A stretch of DNA of 64,000 nt from Volvox africanus (Eukaryota > Chlorophyta > Chlorophyceae > Chlamydomonadales > Volvocaceae). Below the pieces are notes generated by a model. That model had not been told where the DNA came from, did no database searches, and saw only the letters and a program-made list of their open reading frames with translations. The number at the start of each line of letters is the position of its first letter. Within the stretch, counting starts at the first letter, position 1. The stretch lies in assembly GCA_030268105.1 (NCBI GenBank), contig BSDZ01000038.1, forward strand, positions 186,001 through 250,000, written 5' to 3'. The position numbers and the translations under genes are program-made. Shown here piece after piece: positions 1 to 11,950 of the stretch.

Positions 1-275
1 CTATAATAATCTCGATCCCCGGGTCCTTCCCGTTGCTCCTCAACCGCTAACGAACTAAACTGATATGCCTGGCCGTTAAATGTCTTCCGGTAATCCTCAA
101 GAATATCCGAAACGCCCGGGATGAAAAGGTTTGCCTGCTGTGACCCTTGGGTCGGTTTTGTTCCATGCCCCATCCCCGACTGCTGGTGGCATGGTTCTTG
201 TTCTCTTCGCGTGCGCGCACCCGTACACCCTCTTCCCCCCTCCCCGCTTTCATCCCCCCCAATACACATACACAG
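1..275. other. Probable importin-4 intron, no exon recognised
   Basis: The 275 bases before the first recognised importin exon hold a pyrimidine-rich stretch ending in an acceptor-like CACAG at 271-275. I see no coding segment that matches the importin N terminus here, so I read it as the 3' part of an intron. Confidence 0.5.
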
Positions 276-3200
276 GCCCTGGATGCGGTGGCGCTGTATT
301 TGCCCTCACAGACCATCTTCCCTGGAGTAAGTATGTGTTGGGGGAAGGAAGTTCCTATTGTCCGCCCGCAACAGTCTCTCGCGTGCCGCTATTCTGTTGT
401 TTGTGTTTGTGTTTGTGTGGGAGGGGAGAAGTTCGCGGCTTAGGGGGAGAGACACTCATTTACATGATACTAATTAATTCGTACTTATACCGGCTGCCGT
501 AGTACCTCAGTATTCGGGTGAAATTCCCGTACCCGATTTGCTCTTTTCTTCTTCTTCAGCCGCACGACTCGCACGACTCACCGGCCCTTCACGTCACCCT
601 CCGCTGTATCCCAACCCCACCAGGGTATCCCGGTGAAATGCCCCCGCCCCTCTCACTCCCCCTCCCCCTCCCCCTCGGTTAGTCCTGGCTTCGTCAGCGA
701 TCATTACCAGCGTTTCGATGTTCGTCTCCCTCCCCTCCCCCTTCCATCATGTCTCGTTTATTCGTCTTGACCCCCCTTCCTCCCCCCTCCCCGCTTGTGC
801 GACAACTCAGGTTCTCAGTTTCGCCAAAGAGGCGATGAGCTCGCAGCAGGCACCCCACCGCGAGGCGGCGCTCACCTGCCTGGCGGTCGTCTGCGAGGGA
901 TGTGCGGAGCCCCTTCGGAAGAGGCTCAAGGTGGGGGCGCAGGGGTGGGGGTTGGCCCGTTGTGAGATATGTGTGTGTGTGTGTGTGTGTGTGTGCGTAG
1001 AGGTATGTAGCAGGGTATCAACGGAACAGGAGGAAGTGACGAGCCGGGGGAATTGGAGGTTTTGTAAAGCACCTGACCCAATGGTCGGTGGGACCCTTGG
1101 GGCTACCGTCGATTGTGTACTTCAAAACACACATAACATCCCCCCAAACTCGCACTCGCATCCGCATATACACACACGCACACACTTATCGGTCCCCCGC
1201 ACCCCGCACCCCGCACCCCGCACCCTGGGGCCCCCCCAGGAGCTGATTCCGCTGCTCCTGGCAGGACTTAGAGACCCCGACGCCAAGGTGCGGGGAGCGG
1301 CGGCGTTCGCGCTGGGAATGGCGGCGGAGTACCTTCAGCCGGACATCGTGGGCTATTACAAGGAGGTACACGGGATACAAAGGGCAACAAACTGACCCCC
1401 TGTTTTGCCTCCTGCCGTACAGTGATCGGATGTCGCGTGCTGGTGTTCGTGTGTGTATTGGTTACTATATTGCCGATATTCCTCCTTTCCATCTTCCCTT
1501 GTTTGTCGTACCTCTCCCCCTTGCCCCCGTCTCCCCTTGCATCAGATTTACGATATGTAGATTGCGTCAGAGCACTGGATTTCGATTCTTGTCTACCTGT
1601 CATTTAAAACCTAAATTCCGTAAAAACCCGCACACTTGCAAAGCCCATCCCCCCCTCTCCCCCTCTTCCCCGGTCGTCCCCGTCAGGTGCTTCCGCTGCT
1701 ATTCCCTCTAATGGCGGAGGGTAATGCGGACGTTTGCGAGCGTACCTGCTACGCCTTGGACACGTTTTGCGAGGCGCTGGAGGTGGGTTTGTGCGGGGCG
1801 GGAAGGCAGGGGAATTTGGGAGGGCGGGAGGGGGAGGGGGAGGGGGAGGGGGAGGTCGCAGATTTTTTCGCAGTTAATGATCCACAAAAGGCCGATTAGA
1901 ATTCAAACGCGTCGAGAGGCTCACGAGGCCTTATGAGGAGGAAACGGACGTACAATCGGGAATGTTGACGCATCCTAACCGACGCATAATGTTTCTCCAC
2001 CACAACACACACACACAGCCGGGGACTCCTCACCAAATCCATCCGTATGGTGATTCCTCATTTGTGTTTCTCTCAACAGCAGCAGCAGCAGTATCACCGG
2101 CACCACCCCACGATTCGTTTCATTCGGCCCCCCTCTCCCCGCCCCTCACACACACACACCACCTACACCCCCAACAGAGGTGGGCCCCTTCTCCTCTCTC
2201 ACTCTTTTCCCCAAATTCCCCAATGTCCTCCCCTTTGCCTCTCCCCATCACCATCACATACAAGCTGTCTTTCGCGCTCCTCCTGTGTATATGTCGTCTT
2301 AGACCCCTCCTCCCCCTCCGCATTCCCGTTCGGCAGGGCTCGGAGATCGTGCCGTACCTGGAACAGCTGGTTTCAGGGCTGGGCTCCGTACTCACCGTCA
2401 CAGGGCCTGCCGTACAGGAGTTGGCACTATCCGCACTGGCGTCCGTAGTGGCGGCGGCACGTAAAGACTTCGGGCCGTACCTCGGTGAGTTGGGTTCAGT
2501 GGAGAAAGCGGCATCTAGCTTTTAAATGAATATATATTTTTAGACTTCTACTAAATTTTATTTTTCCAGTTTTTTAGAATAAAGAAATTGTATTTAGCAA
2601 CTGCCTTTTTCCACATCATGGCAGATTTTTCCATGTTATGGGTGGGTATCAGGTGTTGGGCAAATCTGATTCCGTACCCCTCCCCCCCCTCCCCCTTCCC
2701 CCCTCCGCAGCACCCGTTCTCCCCGTACTGCACCACTTCCTGTCGTGCACTTCCCCTGCAATGATACCGTGTCGATGTCGGGCCACGGAGGCGATGGGGT
2801 TGCTGTTTGAGGGTCTCGGAAGCGAATGTGAGCAGCTGAGACTGCTGGCGCCGGCCGTCGCGGACTTTGGCTTGCAGGTGGTGGTTAGGTGGGATGTGTG
2901 TGTTTGTGTCGGGGGTGGTTAGGCGATTAGGCGGTTAGGGACTTGGGTTTAGTGTGGATTCCCAGAACTTCCAGATTTGCAGAAATATAGTTTTTTTATG
3001 TTTCCCGGCTTATGGGTTTATAGTCGTTTCTAGTTTTTAGTACTCGTGTTGGTTTCAGAGCTCATCTTTAGGGTTGCTCCGATATTGTACGGAAGACATC
3101 TATATGTACGGAGCCGTTTGGTCAACCGTTGCGTAGACTTTGGGATATCGCGACAATGACAAAATGAATACCGCGGGAAATGGAACACGTCGTCCGTGAA

Positions 3201-3397
3201 CTCATAAGGCCCCTTGGGGTTTTGATTCATGTGAAACCCCTCCCTTCGCCCCTCCCCCATCCTCCACACCTTCCCTGGGCCCCCCCCGGGTCTGGCCCAT
3301 ATTTCAATCCGGTTAGGGTTTCAAGATGAACTGCTCGGAGTTGCGTGAGTACGGCCATGGCATGTTTTCGTGCATCGCAAAGGTGCGACATGCATGT

Positions 3398-3435
<38 letters not shown>

Positions 3436-6400
3436 CGACGGCGGTGATTAGATCGCCATAACATCCTATAGGCGCTGCTATCCTCCTGGTTTGTGTTTTG
3501 AGAAGAATCAATTAATTTAGATTTGATTCGATATAGCTCTATATTTCCTGTACGGCCTTATAGCTGAAGATTCTCGCGCTGAAACCACCCGGCCAGGCGC
3601 TAGGCACCGACTTCGTGCCGTACTTGCAATACACCGTGCCGCTGGCGCTTGAGTCAATCAATCTGGATGACGGCGTGTGTGGGGAGGACTTAACAGATGA
3701 CGAGGATGACGAAGGGGAGGAAGATGAGGAAGAGGAAGAGGGGAGGAAGGAGCAGCAGTTTAGGATCCGTACAGGTACGGCAACTATTATCGGAAGTTTG
3801 AAGTTTTCTCTGTGTAATACAACTAAGCAACTAATTGTCCTTTCAATGTAGTCTCCATAGGAGTTCATCGGAGGCTCCGTAATTTGAGTGTGCCGTACTA
3901 TTGGGGCATATAGTTGTTTACATCCTTATGATCTGTAGTGTACGTGTTATGGATGAGGTGCCGCCCTTTCCATCTGTCGTACTTAATGTTTGTTGTATAT
4001 TTGCTGCCAGGTGTTTTGGACGAGAAGTGCGCAGCCACGGCAGCCCTAGGCGTGTACGCCCAGGCCGCCCCCGCTGCCTTCATGCCGTACATGGAGCAAG
4101 CGCTGGCGGCGCTGACGAAGACGCCGGGGGGCATGTGTCGGTGGGTTCGGTCCAGGAAGGGAGAGTCCAGGGAGAGGCGGGAGGAGGGGTTGGGGGAATT
4201 TTATGGAAACTAAAGGGGCTGGGGTTTATTGCCGGAAACGAGGTTTGGTATGGCCGTTTTGTTAGTTGATGCACATTCTTTCCAACCCAACCGTCTCACG
4301 CAGTCTTAGGGTTGGGTTTTAGGGTCAGTAAACCATCGAACTGTAAATCCGCCTCCATTGTACGACATTGTAGGTAGGTAGGTAGTGTACGACGACAAAC
4401 CAAAGCCTTACCCAATGTCCCCGCTTTCCCCAGGTATTTCCATGAAGAGGTTCGGGTGCAGGCGGCGGAGGCGATATCTCGGCTAGTGCTGGCAGTGTAT
4501 GCGGCCTGCCCGCCGCCGGCAGGGGCGACCGGCGCTGCCGCCATCATGCCGCAAGTACGGCACGTGCTCGACCTGGCACTTAAGGCGAGTGTGGCAGTCG
4601 TCGTGGGCGGAGGACTCCCTTTTTAAGGGGCCCTGGGGAAGGGGGGGAACGACGGCCGTGCTGTGTTTTTTTATCGACATGTGCATTGTAGCGACGGTGA
4701 GCTGTTGCAATCTCAAACTCAGCAGTTTTCTTACCGCCTATCGTCCTCCCGCTCCCCCCGCCGTTCCCCCGCTCCCCCCGCCGTCCCCCCTCGGCCGCCT
4801 CAGGAGCTCAATCGCTCACTCAGCGACTCCGATCCCGCAGTCACGACGGCGGCGTTGCAGGTATGGTGCCGTACATTGAAGAGTACAGGTTTGCGTGCCT
4901 CTTTCCTTGTGCCGTACCATGCCCTGTTGCGTTGTGTTAATACTTGCACATTGACGCATTTTCGCGCGGCCGCCCGTGCACACACACACACATACATATC
5001 TCCACCCCTCCCCCTCCCCGCTCTCAGAGCCTCACGTCGCTGCTGAAGCAACTGGGGGTCGAGGCGCTCGGTGGTACGGCAATGAGGCAGCTCGCGGACG
5101 CCGTAGAGGCGGTCTACAAGGGCGAGGCCTGCTGCCAGGTGGGGCGGTGAGACAGAGAGAGAGGGGGAGAGAGGGGGGGGTGTTTGTGTGTATGAGAGAG
5201 AATGGGGGAGGGAGAGGGACACGTGCTGATGTTTTACAAGTTACTAAATATGTTACATATTAAATGGTGCAGGAGGTGTATGACGATGACGATGACGAGG
5301 GAGATGACGGCGACGACGAGGACGCTGGCGACGACGACGACGAGCAAGAGGAGCTTCTGGCAGCGGCGTCGGAGCTCCTGCCCGTACTGGCGGCGGCGGC
5401 GGGCCCTGAGGCCTACCTCCCTGTGTTTCAGTCTTCGCATCTGCCGGCGCTGCTCCAACGGCTCAAAGGGCAGCAGCCCCCGGGACACCGCAGTGTAGTG
5501 GTTGGGGGCCTGGCGGAGGTGACGGAGATACTCAAGGTGAGGTGGGCGGGAGGAGCGGGTCGGGGGGGAGCAATTGGGTGGGGGCGGGGTGGGGATGGGA
5601 GGCATAGGGGCGGGTATTGCTTTTGGGTGGGAGGGGAGGGCTGATGCGGTGGAGTTAGAGAGACGGGTGGGGGGGAATTTTGGTATTGGTATATAAGTGG
5701 TGGTGGTGGTGGTAGTGGTGCTTCAGATCGGTTGGGAAGGGGTGAAGGGCACATTACTCGTTTTCATGGATTCGCCCTAACCCCTGTTCTTCCCGAATGC
5801 CCCCCCCCCCTCCGCAGTCCCATCTGACCCCCCACCTAGGGGACATCACCCCTCTGCTGTTAAAGGAGCTGCGCTGTACGGAACCAACCAACCGTCAAAA
5901 CGCCGCTTTTTGTGTGGGAGTGCTTGCGGAGAGTTGCGGGGGGGCGGCCATGGCGCCGTACTACCCCAAGCTGCTGCAGGTGGGGGGGCTGGGTAAGGGC
6001 TGGCGGGGCCGCGGGACGGGGAGGACGCGGCAGGACAGCGCGGGTTTGCTTTTAGCAACGTTATGAACGTACATAACGTACGAAAGAAGACGATGGTCGT
6101 ACAAGTACGGATAAACGTATAACCCTTTGTTGCGCTCATCAAGTACAAATGTGCCTTCGGAACCCCAAAACCTCAAAATCGCTCTCTTATGTTGCATCAA
6201 ACCAGAGCATGTGCCGTATGACTTTCCCGCCCATCCCGAAGATTCAGAGATGGCAGTCATTTGAGGCAGGTAAAGTTCAAATCTTCCAGGACATGTTTCT
6301 AATAACATAAGAGAGATCCCCCAAATCCCTCATTTGCAACTTGTGTGCACGCCCAACCCCCCCCTCTCCTTTTCGGAAACGCTGGCAGGCGCTCCACCCG

Positions 6401-7053
6401 CTCTTCGACGCCGCCGAGAACGACGGTGTCCGGGACAATGCGCTGGGCTGTGTGGGGCGGATGATGCTGGCGGACGGGGGGGCGGGCGCTGCGCTGCTCC
6501 CGCTGGAGTCATTGCTGCCCGTCTTCCTTGGCGCCCTGCCGCTGAGGGAAGACCTTAAGGAGGCGCAGCCGGTGTACGGCGCTCTGTGTCTCATGATGTC
6601 GGGTGAGAGGCGTGGGGAGGACGAGCGTGTGTATGTATATGTGTATGTGTATGTTGAGAGCAGGGGAAGAAACGTATTAGCCGTAATGAATTGCCTTGCT
6701 AAATGAGGAGGTCATTTAAACAACCCCTACGCCCCGTCCCCCTCCGTGTTCCCCTTCCCCGATAGGGTGCATCGAAATGTCACTTATGTGTAGGCAAGGC
6801 TCATGTACGACGTGTATGTTCATCTAATCCGTATTCCGCCCTCCCTGAAGGTGACCAGGCGCATCGTCTGGCGTCAAGGGCCGGTCAGATCATGGGTGCC
6901 TTCGGAGCCGCGGCGGTGCAGCGGCCCGCGCTCCCTCAGGGGGTGGTGGCCCAGATCGCCGCGACCCTGGCGGCACTGACCCAGCAGTACCCCGAACCTA
7001 TGGGTCAGTTGCTGGCCTTGCTTTCGGACGAGCAACGGGCCGCACTGGAAGCA

Positions 7054-7085
<32 letters not shown>

Positions 7086-7119
7086 ATCGACAGCGACGGC
7101 GACGTCAGGGGGGCCTTAG
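276..7119 (+). CDS. IPO4: Importin-4-type nuclear import receptor (importin beta family), 5' end outside window
   Basis: Karyopherin that carries histones and ribosomal proteins into the nucleus with Ran. Sixteen phase-compatible exons: 276-326, 811-930, 1240-1365, 1687-1782, 2337-2484, 2711-2877, 3317-3382, 3564-3774, 4011-4140, 4434-4584, 4804-4860, 5028-5138, 5273-5536, 5818-5979, 6389-6602 and 6851-7119 (TAG), giving about 780 residues; the family is about 1050, so roughly the first quarter is missing. HEAT-type helices run throughout (for example DPDAKVRGAAAFALGMAAEY). Diagnostic of plant IPO4/IMB4 are SELREYGHGMFSCIAK, the acidic loop in exon 8, then VLDEKCAATAALGVYA and YFHEEVRVQAAEAI. 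A second Asp/Glu-rich run opens exon 13, and the C terminus carries an alanine run. The intron after 4584 appears to use a GC donor. The exon chain is consistent in phase throughout; exact small-exon limits are by eye. Confidence 0.9.
970..995. repeat. (GT)n microsatellite
   Basis: A run of alternating GT lies in the importin intron between 930 and 1240. Similar GT or CA runs occur in other introns, for example at 3400-3433, 7180-7200 and 10279-10300. Confidence 0.9.
3400..3433. repeat. (TG)n microsatellite
   Basis: About 17 TG units follow the donor of the importin exon ending at 3382. Confidence 0.9.
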
Positions 7120-8584
7120 GGGCAATGCGCGGGTTCTATGTCGGGATGAGTTCTTACCATTTGTCAGAGGTCGCAGCGATGTGTGTGTGTGTGTGTGTGT
7201 TTGCGTGTGTGCTCAGACAGCTGGGGGATATCAGCAGCTGTATCATATTGGCGGAGACGGCTGAGCGAGTGGGGAATAGAGTGGAATCGCAGCTCCAGGT
7301 CGATGTGCGGAGTGGCCATTGAGATGGCAGATCATGCAGGGAACGGATGCGCGGCAGCACGCGTGTGCATGCGCGTGCGCGTGTATGTGTGTGTGTGTTT
7401 TCGGGGTGGCGGGGACAATCAGTGCACAGACAGGTCGCCTGGTTGCATCTTCCACCCCGTGGGTTCAGGAGCAGCAATAGGAAGAGGAGGGAGGAGGAAG
7501 AGGAGGGGGGAGGACGCGACGCAGCAGCAGGATGAAAATGAGGCGGAGAGTGTTATGAATGATGGGAACACTCTCATTATGTCATGATGTCATCTGCGAC
7601 CCGAATGAATACGGATACGGATACCCAAGCGCAATTTTACTCACACAACCCGGGGGGGGGGTCAAAACCCGAACCCCAACGGTGGACGTCTTGTAAGGGG
7701 GCCAGATGGCGACGGAGAAATGTCGTACTGTGTTGTGACGCACCCCGCTGACTAGAGGGGGGGTCCGCTTTCAGAGGTAAGGAGAGGGAGGCTCCAGGGG
7801 CGGTCGACCTGATCCCTTCATCAGCTGGTTGCTCCCTCCGTCTCCCGTTGCGATTTTCATACTTAGCTGGTCGATTCGGCCAGCCAAGTGCATCGCCGGC
7901 CCGCGCCGGCCCATGAGCAGCTTCTGATCCCTCACTTCCGTCCGCTCAACGGCAGTTGGAGAACCGAACGGGTGAACTGGGGACGATGATGCGGGATATT
8001 GTGGGGTGCGTGCGTGGGCCCAACCCATACCTGTTCAACAGCCATTTGTGTTGATTACATGCTTTGTGTACGGCTGTAAGGCTGTACGACAACCTGATTT
8101 TGCTCAGGGTAGTACGTCAAGCAACAGATGCTCGGCAAGGTAATGGGAACTTCCGATAGCAGCAGTTTCAAAACAGCCGTTTCGAAATGTCAAGTATGGA
8201 CCTCGTATGGCACAACACCGATTTGACAGAACCCCCATACAGCGGAGCCAGTTGCGTACGATAGGATATCCCGTACCATCACAGAAGTCCGAGAGGCAGA
8301 AGACGGCTGTTATAGCCTCTATTACGAATATCGCCTTGTCAAGAATACTTTCTTGTTGTTATGTCCGTACCGGAACCATTTATTCCCTCCATCCGTTGTG
8401 CCCCCGCGGGATTAAGACACACAACCCCGTCCCGCACCCTCCCCCCTCCTCCACAGACACACAGACACGGTGGCCACTCCCGCCGCATGAAGCCCTGCCC
8501 TGCCCTGAGCTGCCCTGAGCTGCCCAGCCACATCCATCCATCCACTCGCGCAGTGTGTGTTTCGCAAACTGTAAAGCACGGCTG
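7120..8584. other. Convergent intergenic region
   Basis: This stretch separates the stop of importin-4 (+) from the stop of the next gene (-). It holds the 3' UTRs, GT-rich runs at 7180-7200 and 7388-7400, and a TGTAA candidate polyadenylation signal near 7692 on the plus strand. I see no coding segment with convincing composition. Confidence 0.6.
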
Positions 8585-11500
8585 TTACTTCATGACGATG
8601 GCGAGGGCCCTGATGGTGGCACGGGCTGACCTGGCCTGCTGCTTCTGAAGCTGCAGTACCACCTGCTGCTGCTGCTGCTGTTGTTGTTGTTGTGTCAGTC
8701 CCGGGGCCCCGGCTGTTGCCTCCTGCTCCTCCACCTCAGGCTTGGTGGGGGCTGCACCTCCTGGCGCCTGCTGCTGGTCCTTGCCTGGTCGTGGAGGGGG
8801 CTGGGGCTCAACCCCCTCGGACAGCCGGTCCAGCTCAGCCAGCAGCGGTCCGCAGCTCAGCACCTGGTCCAGACCCTGCCGTTGGGGTTTGAGTGGGGAG
8901 CGCCCCCCACCAGGGGGACAGGCGGAAGATAGGAGTCAGCGGCACAGGGGCCCTCGTCTGACTTTCGCTGGTTTTGGAGCCCATGTACCCTATTCACATA
9001 CACATATACACACACACGCATACATGCACCATAAAAGTGGATAGAAGTGGATTGTAACACTGCCAGGTAGTGTTGGTGGTTAATATTTGGTGGTTCCCAA
9101 TAGCTGCAGCACGAGGTGTTTTCGTCTTCACGTCCTCCCGGGCCCCCCCTTGAACACTCAGAGACACGTACACAGCGATACACACGTGTTCATGTTCGCA
9201 CCTTGCGGATGAGGATGATCTCCTTCGCGGACAGGGCCCAGGACCGCCATCGGTATCGTAAACATTCCGCCGGGAGGGGGGGCCAGTCAGCGGGAGAAGG
9301 GGAGGGGGCAGTCAGCAGGAGAGGATAAATGCACAGATGCGGGATTATATACACACATACACACACACGGTCCCTACCCACCTGCACCAACTGAAGCGCA
9401 GGCGACCGCACCGCTGCCGCCAGTGCCGCCGCCACTCCCCGCATCCCTGCCAGCCGCCTGCGCGCCTCTGCGCTTACACGGCTCATGGTGACCAGCAGCC
9501 CTAGCCCCGAAACTAGCAGCTGCTGCTCAAAGGGAGAGGTAGAAGCCGCCCGCACCTGACCCACCAGGACGGCCACTAATCCTGAAGACAGGAGCTGGTG
9601 AGCTACCTACAGTACGGCAACAGGTTTGCATGGCAGGCAGTCGTACAAGTCAGAAAAACCAGCAGACTGAAGGATGGAGTGCGGCAGGTCAATCGGCGCC
9701 AAGGGGGGGGCAGAGCCTAATTAGGACGACGTAGTCCCCACTCCCGCCGTAATCACCCTTCCCCCCCCCTCCACCGCCTTGCCCACATACCCTTGCCCAT
9801 AAACCCTCAAAGACACGACTCAACAACCCGAAGGGGGCCGCCAGTGTAGGAACCCCTAAAACCCACCACCCCCATCATCGTGTCCCGTCATGCAGTCTCA
9901 CGGCGCATGCAGCAACATTCCACTTTCACTCGCCCCACACAGTACATCGATTATTTCTTGGTCTTAAATGTCGTATTACCCTCTTACGTAAGGCTCTATT
10001 CGGCCATGCCAGGTCAGCAGCTGCTCCACCTCCAGGTGTCAACTTTCTGTAAATGTGGATGGACATGATGCAAGTATACGTCGCGCCATCATATGCCGTA
10101 CCTCTGCAGAGAGAGCCAAGTACGACAACGTATTGTAGGCCACGAGGCTCTGAGGTGCCCCCTCCGCAACCGCGTCCACCAGGGCGGGCACCAGCCCGGG
10201 AGCCGCAGAGGCCGCTGCCGCCGCCAGGGCCGTGAAGCCCTCAAAGCCGCCCCCGGCACGCGAGAAGCAGCTGCGTGTCCGTGTGTGTGTGTGTGTGTGC
10301 GTGTTTTGCGGGAACACAGGCAGGGAACAGCACATAAGAAATCATGCAAGTGGTTTCGGAGGCAGTTATGAAGTGCAGTCAAGGGTTGCACTTACGAAGA
10401 ATGTACGGACATGAAAAGACGAGAAGGTCAGGCGTTCAAACATCCCTTGTGATACGTTGTTTTAGTATACTTCGCTGCACCGTACGACCGTACACCGAAT
10501 GGCCTGGTTCTTCCTGGCGGGTAACCCGACGTCACCACTCACCCGTTGAGCAAGTGGAAGCCCAGCGCCGCCTTCACTGCGTCCCCGCCCGCGGCAGCAG
10601 CAGCGCCCACCCGAGCGTAGTGAAGGACCTGCTGCTCCAGCGGCAAACCGCTCACATCAGCCCCCGCGCGGTCGCCAACGTTGGCGCCGGCGGCGGCGGT
10701 ACCTCCACTTGCTGTTGCGGCGGCCGTTGCCGTCGAGGTCCCGGCGCTTTCGCCAGCGCCGCTGGTCCGCTGTTTTGGCCCCAGACCGCCGCCACTGCCG
10801 CCATCGCCACCGCCGCCACCGCCGCCGCCGCCGCTGCCACCACCGCCGCTGCTTGTAGAGCCTTGTAGACTTCCACCGCTTCCAGCACCAGAGGAAACGC
10901 CGCCAGCCCTGAGCCCGGAGACCCCATTTCGCCGTCAGGATAGAGTGGAGGCGAATTCTGTCCCCCCACGTGTCCCCCAGTGGCATGAAGACATCGCAAC
11001 AGGATGCACACCATCAACATCTATTATGCACCCATGATGCAAACACAGAGAATCCCTCTCTCCCTCTCCCTCTCCCTCTCCCTCTCTCTCTCTCCCGAGA
11101 AGGCGGGAGGCGGGTTTCATCTCTTTGGCAGACCTCCTGCACTTAAGACCTTCAAATCTGTGTCCAGGGCATTTGACCGTTTTCTCCGACTCCTCAGCTC
11201 CGTCCTGGTTCTGGAGCTTCCGCCCATTTCCCTGATGTCGGGATTCCAGATCCTCATCCCCCGAACCCTGGGAACTCCCAACCCGCAACCTCAGGGTAGC
11301 ATCGGCGCCCTCAGAAACACCTCACCGTGCGCGTACGGCGGCGACGGCGCCGCCAGCAGGCATGCCGTAAGATGGAGATACTGACGCGGACGATGCCATC
11401 ACCGGCCGCGTGCTCAGGGAAACCCCGACACCCCTCCCCCCACCATCACCGCTGCCGCTGCTCCGACGGCCGCTTCCCGCCCTCTCAGACTGCTGCTGCT

Positions 11501-11950
11501 TCCCATAAACTCCTAGCCGTACTGGTTCCAGAGCGCTTTCCTTTGGCTCCCTGTGGGTCTGTGAAACAGGGGATGACCTGCGCCGCCCCGGTGGTTGTAC
11601 CGCGGGTTGAGGATCCGCCCCCTCGCTGCGTTCCGATGCCAATAACAGTGTGGAAGGCAGAGGCGATGGTCCAGCTCGGGGCCGGCTTAGCAGGTTTGGC
11701 GCGGATGTGGCGGCTGATGGGCGTGGAGGTCGGCCATCAGCCTTGACCACAGTGCCAAGGGATGACTTCGAGTGTTGGTAGTGTTGGTGCTGGTGCTGGT
11801 TACCTGATGATGGTGGCGACATGGACTCAACCGTGCCACCGAAAGCTGATCCGCCGCCATGATGGTGACCCCCCGCCTCCCCAACCACCGTCTGCGATGT
11901 GCCCTGATCCGCGGTGAGCGGGAGGGCGGAGGTGGCGCCGTAATGACGGG
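8585..11950 (-). CDS. Unrecognised Gly/Ala/Gln-rich protein with helical segments, 5' end unresolved
   Basis: I do not recognise the family. Exons on the minus strand that chain in phase are about 11950-11326, 10908-10543, 10270-10102, 9581-9382, a 21-nt candidate 9222-9202, and 8875-8585 (stop). A small exon must lie between 10102 and 9581 to fix the phase. The N-terminal part is disordered and rich in His, Ser, Pro and Gly; the next exon is a Gly/Ala linker; the middle exons (FEGFTALAAAAASAAPGLVP, NTLSYLALSAE, RRRLAGMRGVAAALAAAV) look like armadillo/HEAT-type amphipathic helices. The last exon has a ten-residue polyglutamine. No start codon with good context was found upstream of 11950. Such long low-complexity proteins are common in volvocalean algae. 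Coding status is moderately sure; function is unknown. Confidence 0.55.

Noticed and set aside
5234..5754. Minus-strand open frames opposite importin-4 exon 13
   Set aside because: They are complements of GAC/GAG and G-rich repeats; the plus-strand reading is a continuous importin exon.
10652..11037. Other frames of the Gly/Ala-rich exon (poly-Arg/Trp, poly-Pro/Pro-Leu)
   Set aside because: Only the Gly/Ala frame joins in phase with the exons on both sides; the others are shadows of GGC/GCC repeats.
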